Source: an uncultured Clostridia bacterium (GTDB lineage Bacteria; Bacillota; Clostridia; Christensenellales; Pumilibacteraceae). Taken from it: DNA of 64,000 bases. Below are positions 51,547 to 59,613 of this stretch, piece by piece. Each line of letters opens with the position of its first letter. Positions within the stretch are counted from its first letter, which is position 1. The notes below the pieces were generated by a model. That model was given only the letters and a program-made list of their open reading frames with translations, did not search any database and was not told the DNA's origin. Made by a program: the position numbers and the translations under genes. The DNA is taken from NCBI GenBank assembly GCA_947588325.1, contig CANPYH010000001.1:22558-86557 (forward strand), in the 5' to 3' direction.

Positions 51547-53487
51547 ATGACAGTAACTTTGAAAGACGGCTCGACTATGACCGTCGAAAAGGGTAAGAAA
51601 ATAATAGACGTCGCTGCTGAGATCAGCGAAGGTCTTGCGCGTGTTGCGCTTATAGCGCGGGTAAACGGGAAACTCGTTGATCTTTCGCGCGAAATAACCG
51701 AGGATTGCACTCTGGAAATTCTCACGTTCAAAGACGAAGAGGGTCGGAACGCTTATCGTCATACCTGCGCACACATACTTGCGCAAGCGGTAAAGAACCT
51801 TTTTCCCGAGGCTAAACTCGCGATCGGACCCGCGATCAAGACGGGATTTTACTATGACTTTGACCTGCCCTCATCCATAACCATGGACGACCTTCCCCGT
51901 ATCGAGAAGGAAATGGAATCGATAATCAAGGCTGATCTGCCCATTCGTCGGTCGGTGGTAACGAGGAAACAAGCCGTTACCAAAATGCGCGGCTTTGACG
52001 AAATATATAAGCTGCAACTGATAGAGGATATGCCGAGGGGCACGGAGATAACCTTATATTCGCAGGGTAATTACGTGGACCTTTGCGCGGGACCTCACCT
52101 TATGAGCACGGGCAAGGTTAAGTGCTTCAAGCTCACCCAAATCACAGGGGCTTATTGGAAGGGCAATGAGCAGAACAAAATGCTCACCAGAATATACGGC
52201 ACGGCTTTCGACAAGAAGTCGGATCTGACCGCCTATCTTCAGGCGATGGAAGAAGCTAAAAAGAGAGACCACAACAAGATTGGGCGCGAACTCGGTATAT
52301 TCATGACCGACGAGCTTGTCGGTCAGGGCTTGCCCCTCTTCATGCCTAAGGGCGCAAAACTCATGCAGATACTCCAACGTTTTGTCGAGGACGAGGAAGA
52401 ACGGCGCGGATACATGCTTACCAAAACGCCGCTTATGGCAAAGAGCGACCTCTATAAAGTATCGGGGCACTGGGATCACTACAAGGACGGTATGTTCGTA
52501 CTCGGCGACGAGGCGATGGACGACGAGGTGTACGCGCTTCGTCCCATGACTTGCCCCTTCCAATACCTCATTTACAAGAACGGCATTAAGAGTTACAGGG
52601 ATCTGCCTTGCCGCTATAACGAAACGTCCACGCTCTTCCGTAACGAGGCGAGCGGGGAAATGCACGGACTGACCCGCGTTCGTCAGTTCACGCTTTCCGA
52701 CGCGCACATAATGTGCACTCCCGAGCAGGTAGAGGACGAGTTTAAGAACATACTTGACCTCATCCTTTATATCGAGGACTGCCTCGGAATCAGGGATCAG
52801 ATAACTTACAGATTTTCCAAGTGGGATCCGAAGAAGAAGGCGAAGTATATCGATAACCCCAAGGGCTGGAACGATACGCAGGCTTTGATGAAGAAAATAC
52901 TCGATGACATCGGGCTTGATTACGTCGAAGCCGACGGCGAAGCGGCGTTCTACGGACCCAAACTCGACTTACAGGCTTCCAACGTCTGGGGCAAGGAAGA
53001 TACTATCATAACGATACAGATAGACTTCGGTCTTGCCGAGCGTTTCGATATGACTTACGTCGACGAGAAAGGCGTCAAGCAACGCCCGATGATTATTCAC
53101 CGTTCGTCCATAGGCAGCTACGAGCGCACGATTGCAATGCTTATCGAAAGATACGCAGGTGCCTTCCCGCTCTGGATGTCGCCTACGCAGGTTAAGGTTC
53201 TTGCGCTGACAGACAGGACGGCGGGGAGGTGCGAGGAAATATCCGCAACCCTCAAAAAGGCAGGTATCAGGACGGAGCTTGATCTTCGCAACGAAAAGAT
53301 CGGGTTCAAAATTCGCGAGGCGCAGCTCGAAAAGGTGCCGTATATGCTCATAGTGGGCGACAAGGAGGCTGAAGCCGGGCTCGTCGCCGTGCGGTCGAGA
53401 AAGAACGGTGATATCGGTACTATGACGCTTGAAGCGTTTATGGCGCGAGTAAGGCAAGAGGTCGAGAGTTTTGCCCTCGATAATTGA
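51547..53487 (+). CDS. thrS: Threonyl-tRNA synthetase
   Basis: A 646-aa class II synthetase. N-terminal TGS domain (MTVTLKDGSTMTVEKG), editing domain with HTCAHILAQAV (HxxxH), catalytic core with MTCPFQYLIYKNGIKSYRDLP and ETSTLFRNEASGEMHGLTRVRQFT, zinc ligands around Cys of RPMTCPF, and a C-terminal anticodon-binding domain (PLWMSPTQVKVLALTD). ATG 51547 follows GGAGG; the frame upstream is T-box leader. Confidence 0.97.
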   Translation: MTVTLKDGSTMTVEKGKKIIDVAAEISEGLARVALIARVNGKLVDLSREITEDCTLEILTFKDEEGRNAYRHTCAHILAQAVKNLFPEAKLAIGPAIKTGFYYDFDLPSSITMDDLPRIEKEMESIIKADLPIRRSVVTRKQAVTKMRGFDEIYKLQLIEDMPRGTEITLYSQGNYVDLCAGPHLMSTGKVKCFKLTQITGAYWKGNEQNKMLTRIYGTAFDKKSDLTAYLQAMEEAKKRDHNKIGRELGIFMTDELVGQGLPLFMPKGAKLMQILQRFVEDEEERRGYMLTKTPLMAKSDLYKVSGHWDHYKDGMFVLGDEAMDDEVYALRPMTCPFQYLIYKNGIKSYRDLPCRYNETSTLFRNEASGEMHGLTRVRQFTLSDAHIMCTPEQVEDEFKNILDLILYIEDCLGIRDQITYRFSKWDPKKKAKYIDNPKGWNDTQALMKKILDDIGLDYVEADGEAAFYGPKLDLQASNVWGKEDTIITIQIDFGLAERFDMTYVDEKGVKQRPMIIHRSSIGSYERTIAMLIERYAGAFPLWMSPTQVKVLALTDRTAGRCEEISATLKKAGIRTELDLRNEKIGFKIREAQLEKVPYMLIVGDKEAEAGLVAVRSRKNGDIGTMTLEAFMARVRQEVESFALDN

Positions 53488-53537
53488 TAAAAAGCCGCTA
53501 AAAGTATTAAAAAGTGTGAAAAACGGCTGAAAAGCGG

Positions 53538-53566
53538 TTGACAAACAAATTAGTTTAATATATAAT
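53538..53566 (+). promoter_or_regulatory. Promoter of infC-rpmI-rplT
   Basis: TTGACA (53538-53543), 17 bp, TATAAT (53561-53566), a full consensus match. Confidence 0.85.
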
Positions 53567-53572
53567 CATCGT

Positions 53573-53690
53573 GTTGAAAGCAGATTCGGTCTCACCGTTC
53601 GGGCATGCTCGGAACGGTTACGCAATGAAATAACAGTTGTTGTAGTGAGCGTGAATTCTGTTTTCGCGCTCATTATTTTATTTTCGGAGG
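53573..53690 (+). promoter_or_regulatory. L20-type autoregulatory leader with terminator
   Basis: The 5' leader holds an ACCGTTCGGGCATGCTCGGAACGGT-like stem and then a 10-bp terminator hairpin TGAGCGTGAA (53646-53655) / TTCGCGCTCA (53663-53672) followed by TTATTTTATTTT. In Firmicutes such leaders let ribosomal protein L20 cause premature termination. I infer the same here from position and structure. Confidence 0.7.
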
Positions 53691-53698
53691 ATACTATC

Positions 53699-54217
53699 AT
53701 CATTAACAAACAGCCTGAGGTTGAAACAAATCACAGAATACGCGATCGCGAAATTCGCCTTATCGGAGAAAACGGCGAACAGCTCGGTATCATGAGCGCT
53801 GAAAAGGCAAACAAGATTGCCGACGAGAAGAATCTCGACCTCGTTAAAATCAGTCCGCAAGCAACTCCGCCCGTTTGCAAACTTATGGACTTCAGTAAGT
53901 ATAAGTTTGACAAAAACAAGAAGGAAAAAGAGGCGAAGAAAAACCAGAAGCAAAACGAGACTAAAAAGATTTGGCTTTCAATGACTATCGACGATCACGA
54001 CCTTGAAACAAAAGCGCGTGCGGCGAGAAAGTTTCTTGTGGGCGGCAGCAAGGTAGAAGTATCCATACGCATGAAGGGGCGTCAACAAGCCCACGCAAAA
54101 CTCGGTATCGAGGTCATGCAAAAATTCCACAAATTGGTTGAGGATGTCTGCAACATAGATAAATCGCCTCTCACCGAGGGACGCAACATTCTCATGGTAT
54201 TATCGGCAAAAAAATAA
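53699..54217 (+). CDS. infC: Translation initiation factor IF-3, non-canonical start codon
   Basis: About 172 aa. Both domains are present: HRIRDREIRLIGENGEQLGIMSAEKANKIADE with CKLMDFSKYKF (N-domain), and KIWLSMTIDDHDLETKARAARKFLVGGSKVEVSIRMKGRQQAH (C-domain). No ATG, GTG or TTG lies after the Shine-Dalgarno GGAGG (53686-53690). The codons that follow are ATC (53696), ATC (53699), ATT (53702). Rare ATT/ATC starts are known for infC and allow IF-3 to limit its own translation, so one of these is the start; ATC 53699 has the best spacing (8 nt). An upstream GTG at 53645 lies in the leader hairpin and is unlikely. Confidence 0.93.
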   Translation: MINKQPEVETNHRIRDREIRLIGENGEQLGIMSAEKANKIADEKNLDLVKISPQATPPVCKLMDFSKYKFDKNKKEKEAKKNQKQNETKKIWLSMTIDDHDLETKARAARKFLVGGSKVEVSIRMKGRQQAHAKLGIEVMQKFHKLVEDVCNIDKSPLTEGRNILMVLSAKK

Positions 54218-54235
54218 GCACGGAGGAATATAAAT

Positions 54236-54439
54236 ATGCCTAAAATGAAGAGCCACAGCGGCGCGAAGAAACGTTTTCGCGTCAGCAAAACCGGCAAGGT
54301 AAAACGTAATTTTCAGAATAAGAACCACATTCTGACCAAGAAAGACAGCAAGAGAAAAATGAAGCTCCGCCAAGGAACTTATCTGGCTTCCGCAGAGGAG
54401 TCCAAGACCGTCAAACTTATGCTTCAGGGCAGGAGGTAA
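54236..54439 (+). CDS. rpmI: Ribosomal protein L35
   Basis: A 67-aa basic protein of the large subunit: MPKMKSHSGAKKRFRVSKTGKVKR is the classic L35 start, with NHILTKKDSKRKMKLRQ in the middle. GGAGG precedes it. It lies 18 nt after infC and 6 nt before rplT, the standard order. Confidence 0.98.
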   Translation: MPKMKSHSGAKKRFRVSKTGKVKRNFQNKNHILTKKDSKRKMKLRQGTYLASAEESKTVKLMLQGRR

Positions 54440-54445
54440 TCAGGG

Positions 54446-54796
54446 ATGAGAATCAAGAGAAGCGTTAACGCATTAAAGAAACGTAGAAAGATATTCAGAC
54501 TGTCCAAAGGCTATTTCGGTTCGAAGTCGCGGTCTTATCGTATCGCTCGCGAAGCGGTAATGAAGTCTCAGATGTATGCGTTCGTAGGACGCCGTCGCAA
54601 GAAGAGAGACTTCCGCAAGCTGTGGATAGCAAGAATAAACGCGGCTGCACGCATGAACGGTATGTCGTACAGCAAGTTTATGCACGGTCTTAAAACCGCA
54701 GGAATCGACCTGAACCGTAAAGTTCTCGCCGATATAGCAGTTACGGACGCAGCAACCTTTGCTAAACTCGCCGAAAAAGCGAAAGCGGCACAATAA
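54446..54796 (+). CDS. rplT: Ribosomal protein L20
   Basis: A 116-aa basic 23S rRNA-binding protein: MRIKRSVNALKKRRKIFRLSKGYFGSKSR, YAFVGRRRKKRDFRKLWIARINAAARMNGMSYSKFMHGLK. Full length. L20 is the expected repressor of this operon through the leader at 53573-53690. Confidence 0.98.
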   Translation: MRIKRSVNALKKRRKIFRLSKGYFGSKSRSYRIAREAVMKSQMYAFVGRRRKKRDFRKLWIARINAAARMNGMSYSKFMHGLKTAGIDLNRKVLADIAVTDAATFAKLAEKAKAAQ

Positions 54797-54802
54797 GTAG
54801 AT

Positions 54803-54832
54803 AAAACAGAAGCGTAAAGGCTTCTGTTTTTG
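54803..54832 (+). terminator. Terminator of infC-rpmI-rplT
   Basis: AAAACAGAAGC (54803-54813) / GCTTCTGTTTT (54820-54830), an 11-bp perfect stem ending in a T-run. Confidence 0.88.
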
Positions 54833-54845
54833 GTATTGAACGAAC

Positions 54846-55586
54846 ATGTATATCTCTTCCAAAGACAACAATACGCTAAAATTCATACAGAAACTTTCGT
54901 TCAAAAAATACCGTGACGAGGCGGGTCTGTTTGTCGTGGAAGGAGTTCGCGCGGTTAACGACGTCCTTTCCTTCGATAAGTCTCTCGTCGATAAAATCTT
55001 CGTGGCGGAGAGTAAGGCGGATCTTTATCCGACCGCAACCGTTGTTAAAGACGATATCTTCGATAGGATAACGGAGACGGTAAACGGGCAGGGCGTTCTC
55101 GCCATCGTAAAAAAGCCGAGACCCGTAATCGCTTCTTCGCCGTACGCAATATTTCTTGACGGGGTGAGGGATCCGGGTAACTTGGGGACGCTCATCAGAA
55201 CGGCTTGCGCGGCGGGTTATAACGACGTATATCTCCGTGATTGCGCGGATCCGTATGGCGGGAAGGTTGTTCGTAGCACAATGTCCGCAATAGTCAAGGT
55301 CAATATCTTCAGCTCGGGTATAGACGAACTTAAAGAACTTAAACAGCTCGGATATTCGATTATAACGGCGGATATGGGCGGAAAATCGGCATTTTCGCGG
55401 TGTACTATGCGTGACAAGGTATGTATAGTTGTCGGGGGAGAGGCGCAAGGAGTTTCCAAAGAAGTTATGGAACTCAGCGATGATGTGTATTCTCTCCCTA
55501 TGGAAGGAGATATCGAATCGTTGAATGCCGCGGTTTGCGGCGCAGTATTTATGTATACTATCAAATACAATAAGGAAGGTAAATAA
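54846..55586 (+). CDS. TrmH/SpoU-family RNA 2'-O-methyltransferase
   Basis: A 246-aa SPOUT enzyme. N-terminal substrate-binding part (NTLKFIQKLSFKKYRDEAGLFVVEGVRAVNDV), then the SpoU knot motifs: IFLDGVRDPGNLGTLIRTACAAGY, CIVVGGEAQGVSKEVM and LPMEGDIESLNAAVCGAVFMY (SAM pocket). The target RNA is not predictable; 23S rRNA is common. The ATG lies 15 nt after the rplT terminator with no visible Shine-Dalgarno or own promoter. It heads trmH-yebC-proA-radC. Confidence 0.92.
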   Translation: MYISSKDNNTLKFIQKLSFKKYRDEAGLFVVEGVRAVNDVLSFDKSLVDKIFVAESKADLYPTATVVKDDIFDRITETVNGQGVLAIVKKPRPVIASSPYAIFLDGVRDPGNLGTLIRTACAAGYNDVYLRDCADPYGGKVVRSTMSAIVKVNIFSSGIDELKELKQLGYSIITADMGGKSAFSRCTMRDKVCIVVGGEAQGVSKEVMELSDDVYSLPMEGDIESLNAAVCGAVFMYTIKYNKEGK

Positions 55587-55589
55587 ATT

Positions 55590-56330
55590 ATGTCAGGACA
55601 TTCCAAGTGGCACAACATACAGCAAGCCAAGGGCAAAGCGGACGCTGCGAGAGGCAAGATTTTCACCAAGATAGGCAGGGAAATTGCCGTTGCGGTTAAG
55701 TCGGGCGGACCCGATCCCAACTCTAACGCCGCGCTCAGAGCGGTTATAGACAAGGCTAAAGCCAATAACATGCCCAAGGACAATATTACGAGGAGCATTC
55801 AGAAGGCTAACGGCGAACTCGGAAACATTAACTATGAGAGTATTGTATACGAGGGCTACGGCACAAACGGCGTCGCCGTCATAGTCGAAGCGCTTACCGA
55901 TAACAAGAACAGGACGGGCGGAGAGATTCGTCATATATTCGATCGCTCTGGCGGAAGTCTCGGAACCTCCGGTTGCGTGTCCTATATGTTTACGACTAAG
56001 GGCGTGATCGAGATCGAGAAAAAGGACGGTATGGACGACGACGAGATGATGATGCTTGCTCTCGACGCGGGTGCGGACGATTTCGACCTCGGCGACGGAT
56101 ACTATGAGATACTTACTTCTGTGGATAAGTTTGCCGCCGTTCGTGACGCAATAGCCGCGGCGGGTATTGAGTATTCTTCCGCACAGCTCGACCGTATACC
56201 GCAAAACACGGTAAGGCTCGAAGCCGACGACAGAGACAAATTGCTTAAAATGCTCGACGCGTTCGAGGATAATGACGACGTGCAGAATGTTTATCATAAC
56301 GCCGAGTATGACGAGATAGAAGAGGAGTAA
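55590..56330 (+). CDS. yebC: YebC/PmpR family protein
   Basis: A 246-aa three-domain protein. MSGHSKWHNIQQAKGKADAARGKIFTKIGREI is the family signature. Also YEGYGTNGVAVIVEALTDNKNRT, FDRSGGSLGTSGCVSYMF and IPQNTVRLEADD. Family members are described as transcription regulators or as factors easing ribosome stalling at prolines. Start 3 nt after the methyltransferase. Confidence 0.97.
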   Translation: MSGHSKWHNIQQAKGKADAARGKIFTKIGREIAVAVKSGGPDPNSNAALRAVIDKAKANNMPKDNITRSIQKANGELGNINYESIVYEGYGTNGVAVIVEALTDNKNRTGGEIRHIFDRSGGSLGTSGCVSYMFTTKGVIEIEKKDGMDDDEMMMLALDAGADDFDLGDGYYEILTSVDKFAAVRDAIAAAGIEYSSAQLDRIPQNTVRLEADDRDKLLKMLDAFEDNDDVQNVYHNAEYDEIEEE

Positions 56331-56334
56331 GCGT

Positions 56335-57573
56335 ATGACTGTTGAAGAGACTTGCCGGGCGGCAAAACAAAACGTTTCATATCCCGCTTTGCTTTCCACC
56401 GAGGACAAAAACAAAATGCTCGGTATCATTGCCGATGCAATCGTTTCGCGTGCAGATGATATCCTTCGCGCCAACGCCGAGGATATTGCGAACGGAAAGG
56501 ACCTTGCGCCACATATGATAGACAGGCTTAAACTTTCGAAAGAGCGGCTTGACGGCATTAGCAAGGGAATTACCGATCTGATAGCGTTGGACGACCCTAT
56601 AGGCAAAACTGCCGCAGAGTGGGAGAACCATGCTGGACTGAAAATCAGAAAGGTTGCCGTGCCTCTCGGCGTTATCGGCATTATCTACGAAGCGCGCCCC
56701 AACGTTACCTGCGACGTTGTTGCGCTCTGTATAAAGACGGGCAACGCGATAGTTCTTCGCGGCAGTAAAGACGCTATCCTTTCCAACAAAGCGATTGTCA
56801 AAGTTATCAAAACCGCGCTTAAAGATGCGGGCTACAACCCCGAGTTTATACAGCTGATAGAGGACACGACGCGCGAAGGCGCCGAGCGGTTTATGCACGC
56901 TGACGAATTTGTTGACGTGTTGATTCCTCGCGGTTCAGCCGGGCTTATCAAGACTGTTAAGAAGAACGCGACGATCCCCGTTATCGAAACGGGGGCGGGC
57001 AATTGCCATTTATACCTGGAAAAAACGGGGGATATAGAAATGGCAAAGGAGATACTCATAAACGGTAAGCTCCAGCGCCCGAGCGTCTGCAACGCGCTTG
57101 AAAGTCTGCTCGTCGACCGCTCCATAGCGGATAAGGCGCTGCCTGTGCTCCTTTCGGCAATGGTTGAGCGTAATGTCACCGTTCACGGCTGTGAGGAGAC
57201 GGCTGCTATCTTCGGCAACGTTGTGCCAGCTAATGAGGCTGACTACGAAAAGGAGTACCTCGGTTATGAGATATCATGCAAGGTCGTCAGCGGCATAGAT
57301 GAGGCAATAGCGCATATTAACAGGGTAAGCACGCACCATAGCGACGCTATAATTACCAAAGACGAAAAAGCGGCGGAAAAGTTCCTCAAAGAGGTTGACA
57401 GCGCGGCGGTCTATGTGAACGCTTCGACGCGGTTTACGGACGGTTTCGAATTCGGGTTCGGCGCCGAAATGGGAATTTCCACGCAGAAATTACATGCAAG
57501 GGGACCTATCGGACCCGAGCAGCTTACAAGTTTCAAATACACAATCATCGGACACGGTCAAATAAGAAAGTAA
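56335..57573 (+). CDS. proA: Gamma-glutamyl phosphate reductase
   Basis: A 412-aa aldehyde-dehydrogenase-fold enzyme making glutamate semialdehyde for proline synthesis. Seen: VAVPLGVIGIIYEARPNVT, IVLRGSKDAILSNKAI, PVIETGAGNCHLYLE, the catalytic Cys in RPSVCNALESLLVD, and FTDGFEFGFGAEMGISTQKLHARGP. Complete. proB is not adjacent, while proC is at 12.8 kb. Confidence 0.97.
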   Translation: MTVEETCRAAKQNVSYPALLSTEDKNKMLGIIADAIVSRADDILRANAEDIANGKDLAPHMIDRLKLSKERLDGISKGITDLIALDDPIGKTAAEWENHAGLKIRKVAVPLGVIGIIYEARPNVTCDVVALCIKTGNAIVLRGSKDAILSNKAIVKVIKTALKDAGYNPEFIQLIEDTTREGAERFMHADEFVDVLIPRGSAGLIKTVKKNATIPVIETGAGNCHLYLEKTGDIEMAKEILINGKLQRPSVCNALESLLVDRSIADKALPVLLSAMVERNVTVHGCEETAAIFGNVVPANEADYEKEYLGYEISCKVVSGIDEAIAHINRVSTHHSDAIITKDEKAAEKFLKEVDSAAVYVNASTRFTDGFEFGFGAEMGISTQKLHARGPIGPEQLTSFKYTIIGHGQIRK

Positions 57574-57578
57574 CTATT

Positions 57579-58556
57579 ATGGATAATACAAAAGATAAAG
57601 GCATTAAAGGAAAGAAAGTAGAAAATGAGCATTTGCATGACGGTCATCGCGACAGAGTGCGTGACAGGTTCATGTTCCAAGAGGATTTCACTACTTTCAC
57701 CGATCATGAAGCTTTGGAAATGCTGCTGTTCTCCGCAATACAGCGAAAGGATACCAACGCGCTTGCGCACAGGCTTATACAGCATTTCGGGTCGTTACCG
57801 AATGTTTTAGACGCGTCGGTTGCCGATTTATGTACCGTTCCTCAAATGACGAGAAATGCCGCAATCCTCATTAAAGAGATACTTCCGTTAGCGCGTCGCT
57901 ATCTTCTTGCAAGGGGAATGGAAAAGGCGGTGTTCAATTCCATAAGGTCAGTAGCAAAGAGGTTTTCTCCCTTCTTTCAGTCGCAACAGCGAGAAGTAGT
58001 GTATGCTTTGTTTCTTAACATAAACGGAGAACTTCTCCAGGGAATCGAACTCGGACGAGGAACGCCAACGAGTACGGAGTTTGACACGGAAAGACTTGTG
58101 CAGATAGCCCGTTCGTCGAATGCGGTGCGCGTGATATTAATGCACAATCATCCTTCCAACAACGTCCATCCTTCGGAAAATGACATAATGAGCACGAACA
58201 ACGCTATGATTCAGCTCGTTTTCAATAACATCGCGCTGTGGGATCATATTATTTTCGGAGCGGATAACAGATTTTTCAGTTTTTATCAGAACAACATCAT
58301 ACATATGATGATGGCGCGTTGCAACCGCGTACTCCATCTCAACATAAGCGATTTATATCTGAAAATGAGGGTTCCCGAAAAATTCAGTAAGTTCGGAGTA
58401 AAGCTGAGCGAGGCGGAGTTTGAAGCAATAGCAGAAAGCATGGACACCGGTACCGCCGATGACGCATATCCGTTCGTTCGTAATATTATGGATTATTGCC
58501 ACGAAAACGGGTTTATTGTGAGCGCCGACGATGAAAACGAATACTCATATATTTGA
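57579..58556 (+). CDS. radC: RadC/JAB-domain protein with a C-terminal extension
   Basis: A 325-aa protein. HGHRDRVRDRF-like start (GHRDRVRDRFM near residue 23), a helix-hairpin-helix region (LLFSAIQRKDTNALAHRLIQHFGSL..), and the JAMM metal motif LMHNHPSNNVHPSENDI near residue 190 (HxHPS with downstream Asp; usual Gly-Asn replaced by Asn-Asn). About 90 extra residues (LHLNISDLYLKMRVPEKF.. to the acidic end) follow the usual RadC end. Function of RadC is not settled. It is the last gene of its operon. Confidence 0.9.
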   Translation: MDNTKDKGIKGKKVENEHLHDGHRDRVRDRFMFQEDFTTFTDHEALEMLLFSAIQRKDTNALAHRLIQHFGSLPNVLDASVADLCTVPQMTRNAAILIKEILPLARRYLLARGMEKAVFNSIRSVAKRFSPFFQSQQREVVYALFLNINGELLQGIELGRGTPTSTEFDTERLVQIARSSNAVRVILMHNHPSNNVHPSENDIMSTNNAMIQLVFNNIALWDHIIFGADNRFFSFYQNNIIHMMMARCNRVLHLNISDLYLKMRVPEKFSKFGVKLSEAEFEAIAESMDTGTADDAYPFVRNIMDYCHENGFIVSADDENEYSYI

Positions 58557-58586
58557 TTGGTAAATAATTCGGCAATGTAAAAATCG

Positions 58587-58620
58587 AAAACGGCTCCGCA
58601 TTTTGGTGGGGCCGTTTTGT
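58587..58620 (+). terminator. Terminator of radC
   Basis: AAAACGGCTCC (58587-58597) pairs with GGGGCCGTTTT (58608-58618), one G-T, then TGT. Its arms can serve in both directions. Confidence 0.8.
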
Positions 58621-58815
58621 CACGTAGTCAGCCGACAGGGGAGCGATTGCAAACAGGGCGAGGCGTACTCCGATAATAACGAATCCGATAAAAGTATAGA
58701 TGGTACGGCTGTCGTAACAGGCATAAAGTAATATATCGCCACTGTTAGCGATAATAGTAAAACCGCGATGTATACTCTGTTATTGGTTATCTGTTGTTTG
58801 TGTAAAGGTTAAACG
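58621..58815 (-). pseudogene. Possible remnant of a small membrane protein gene
   Basis: On the minus strand two overlapping frames each encode a hydrophobic stretch: NRVYIAVLLLSLTVAIYYFM in one, then IYTFIGFVIIGVRLALFAIA in the next frame. No start codon with a ribosome site precedes the first. One frameshift would join them into a two-helix membrane protein. This may be chance; nothing else is seen between radC and lexA. Confidence 0.3.
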
Positions 58816-58877
58816 CGTGACGTAAATTTGACACAGGTTCTCCGATTAATCGTACAACCGCTATGTAAACTATTTGT

Positions 58878-59510
58878 TTACAGGCTGTCTCTGATTAACC
58901 CGACTACTTTGCCGATAATCGAAACGTTGCTCGAAATAATCGGCATATATGCGTCGTTTTCGGGCTGGAGGCGAATGTGGTCGTTCTCCCTGTAAAAGCG
59001 TTTGACGGTAACTTCGTCGTCAATCATGGCAACGACTATTTCTCCGTTGTCCGCATCGTCCTGCTTATTAACCGCAATAAGATCTCCGTTGAGTATTCCG
59101 GCGTTTATCATACTGTCGCCCTTGACGCGGAGCAGGAAGAGGGAAGAGCCGGAGAAAATCGAATCGGGAAATTCGATAGTATCCGAAATGTTTTCGACAG
59201 CAAGTATCGGAACGCCTGCGGAAACTTTGCCGACGACGGGAAGTTTAATCAGACCGCGCGATGCTGTGTTACGCCCGACAACTTCGATTGCACGATTTTT
59301 CGCGTCATATCGCTTGATCAGACCGAGCTTCTGCATCCTCGTCAAATGATAAAATATCGTCGAAGTTGACTTGATATTCGAATAAGCCATAATCTCGCGA
59401 ATTGTGGGAGGGTAGCCGTGCTCATCCATAAACGATATGATATAATCATATATCAATTGTGAGGTTTTGCCGAGATTTTCGGTATTTTTGCTATGTATTA
59501 TGTCTGACAT
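58878..59510 (-). CDS. lexA: LexA repressor
   Basis: A 210-aa SOS repressor-protease. N-terminal winged helix (IYDYIISFMDEHGYPPTIREIMAYSNIKSTSTIFYHLTRMQKLGLIKR, residues about 23-70), autocleavage site Ala-Gly in GKVSAGVPI, catalytic Ser in VKGDSMINAGI and Lys in DEVTVKRFY. The recognition helix (STSTIFYHL) differs from the Bacillus type (SSSTVHGHL), so its operator may differ. The ATG at 59510 is in a 15-bp palindrome. AGGAGG lies 13 nt upstream, a long spacing. Confidence 0.95.
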   Translation of the reverse strand: MSDIIHSKNTENLGKTSQLIYDYIISFMDEHGYPPTIREIMAYSNIKSTSTIFYHLTRMQKLGLIKRYDAKNRAIEVVGRNTASRGLIKLPVVGKVSAGVPILAVENISDTIEFPDSIFSGSSLFLLRVKGDSMINAGILNGDLIAVNKQDDADNGEIVVAMIDDEVTVKRFYRENDHIRLQPENDAYMPIISSNVSIIGKVVGLIRDSL

Positions 59511-59512
59511 AG
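59498..59512. repeat. Palindromic motif copy 4 (over the lexA start codon)
   Basis: TTATGTCTGACATAG covers the ATG of lexA (59508-59510). It lies in the early transcribed region, where a bound protein could block lexA transcription or translation. Confidence 0.6.
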
Positions 59513-59538
59513 TATGGTTATTACCTCCTTATGATAAT

Positions 59539-59567
59539 ATGATATCATTTTTTCGATATAAAGTCAA
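59539..59567 (-). promoter_or_regulatory. Promoter of lexA
   Basis: On the minus strand TTGACT (59562-59567), 17 bp, TATCAT (59539-59544). Just upstream of the -35 lies GAACATTTATTC, one change from the Bacillus-type LexA box GAACnnnnGTTC. Confidence 0.62.
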
Positions 59568-59613
59568 TATTTTTAGAATAAATGTTCTAATATTTATTGC
59601 GAACAAAAAGCGA

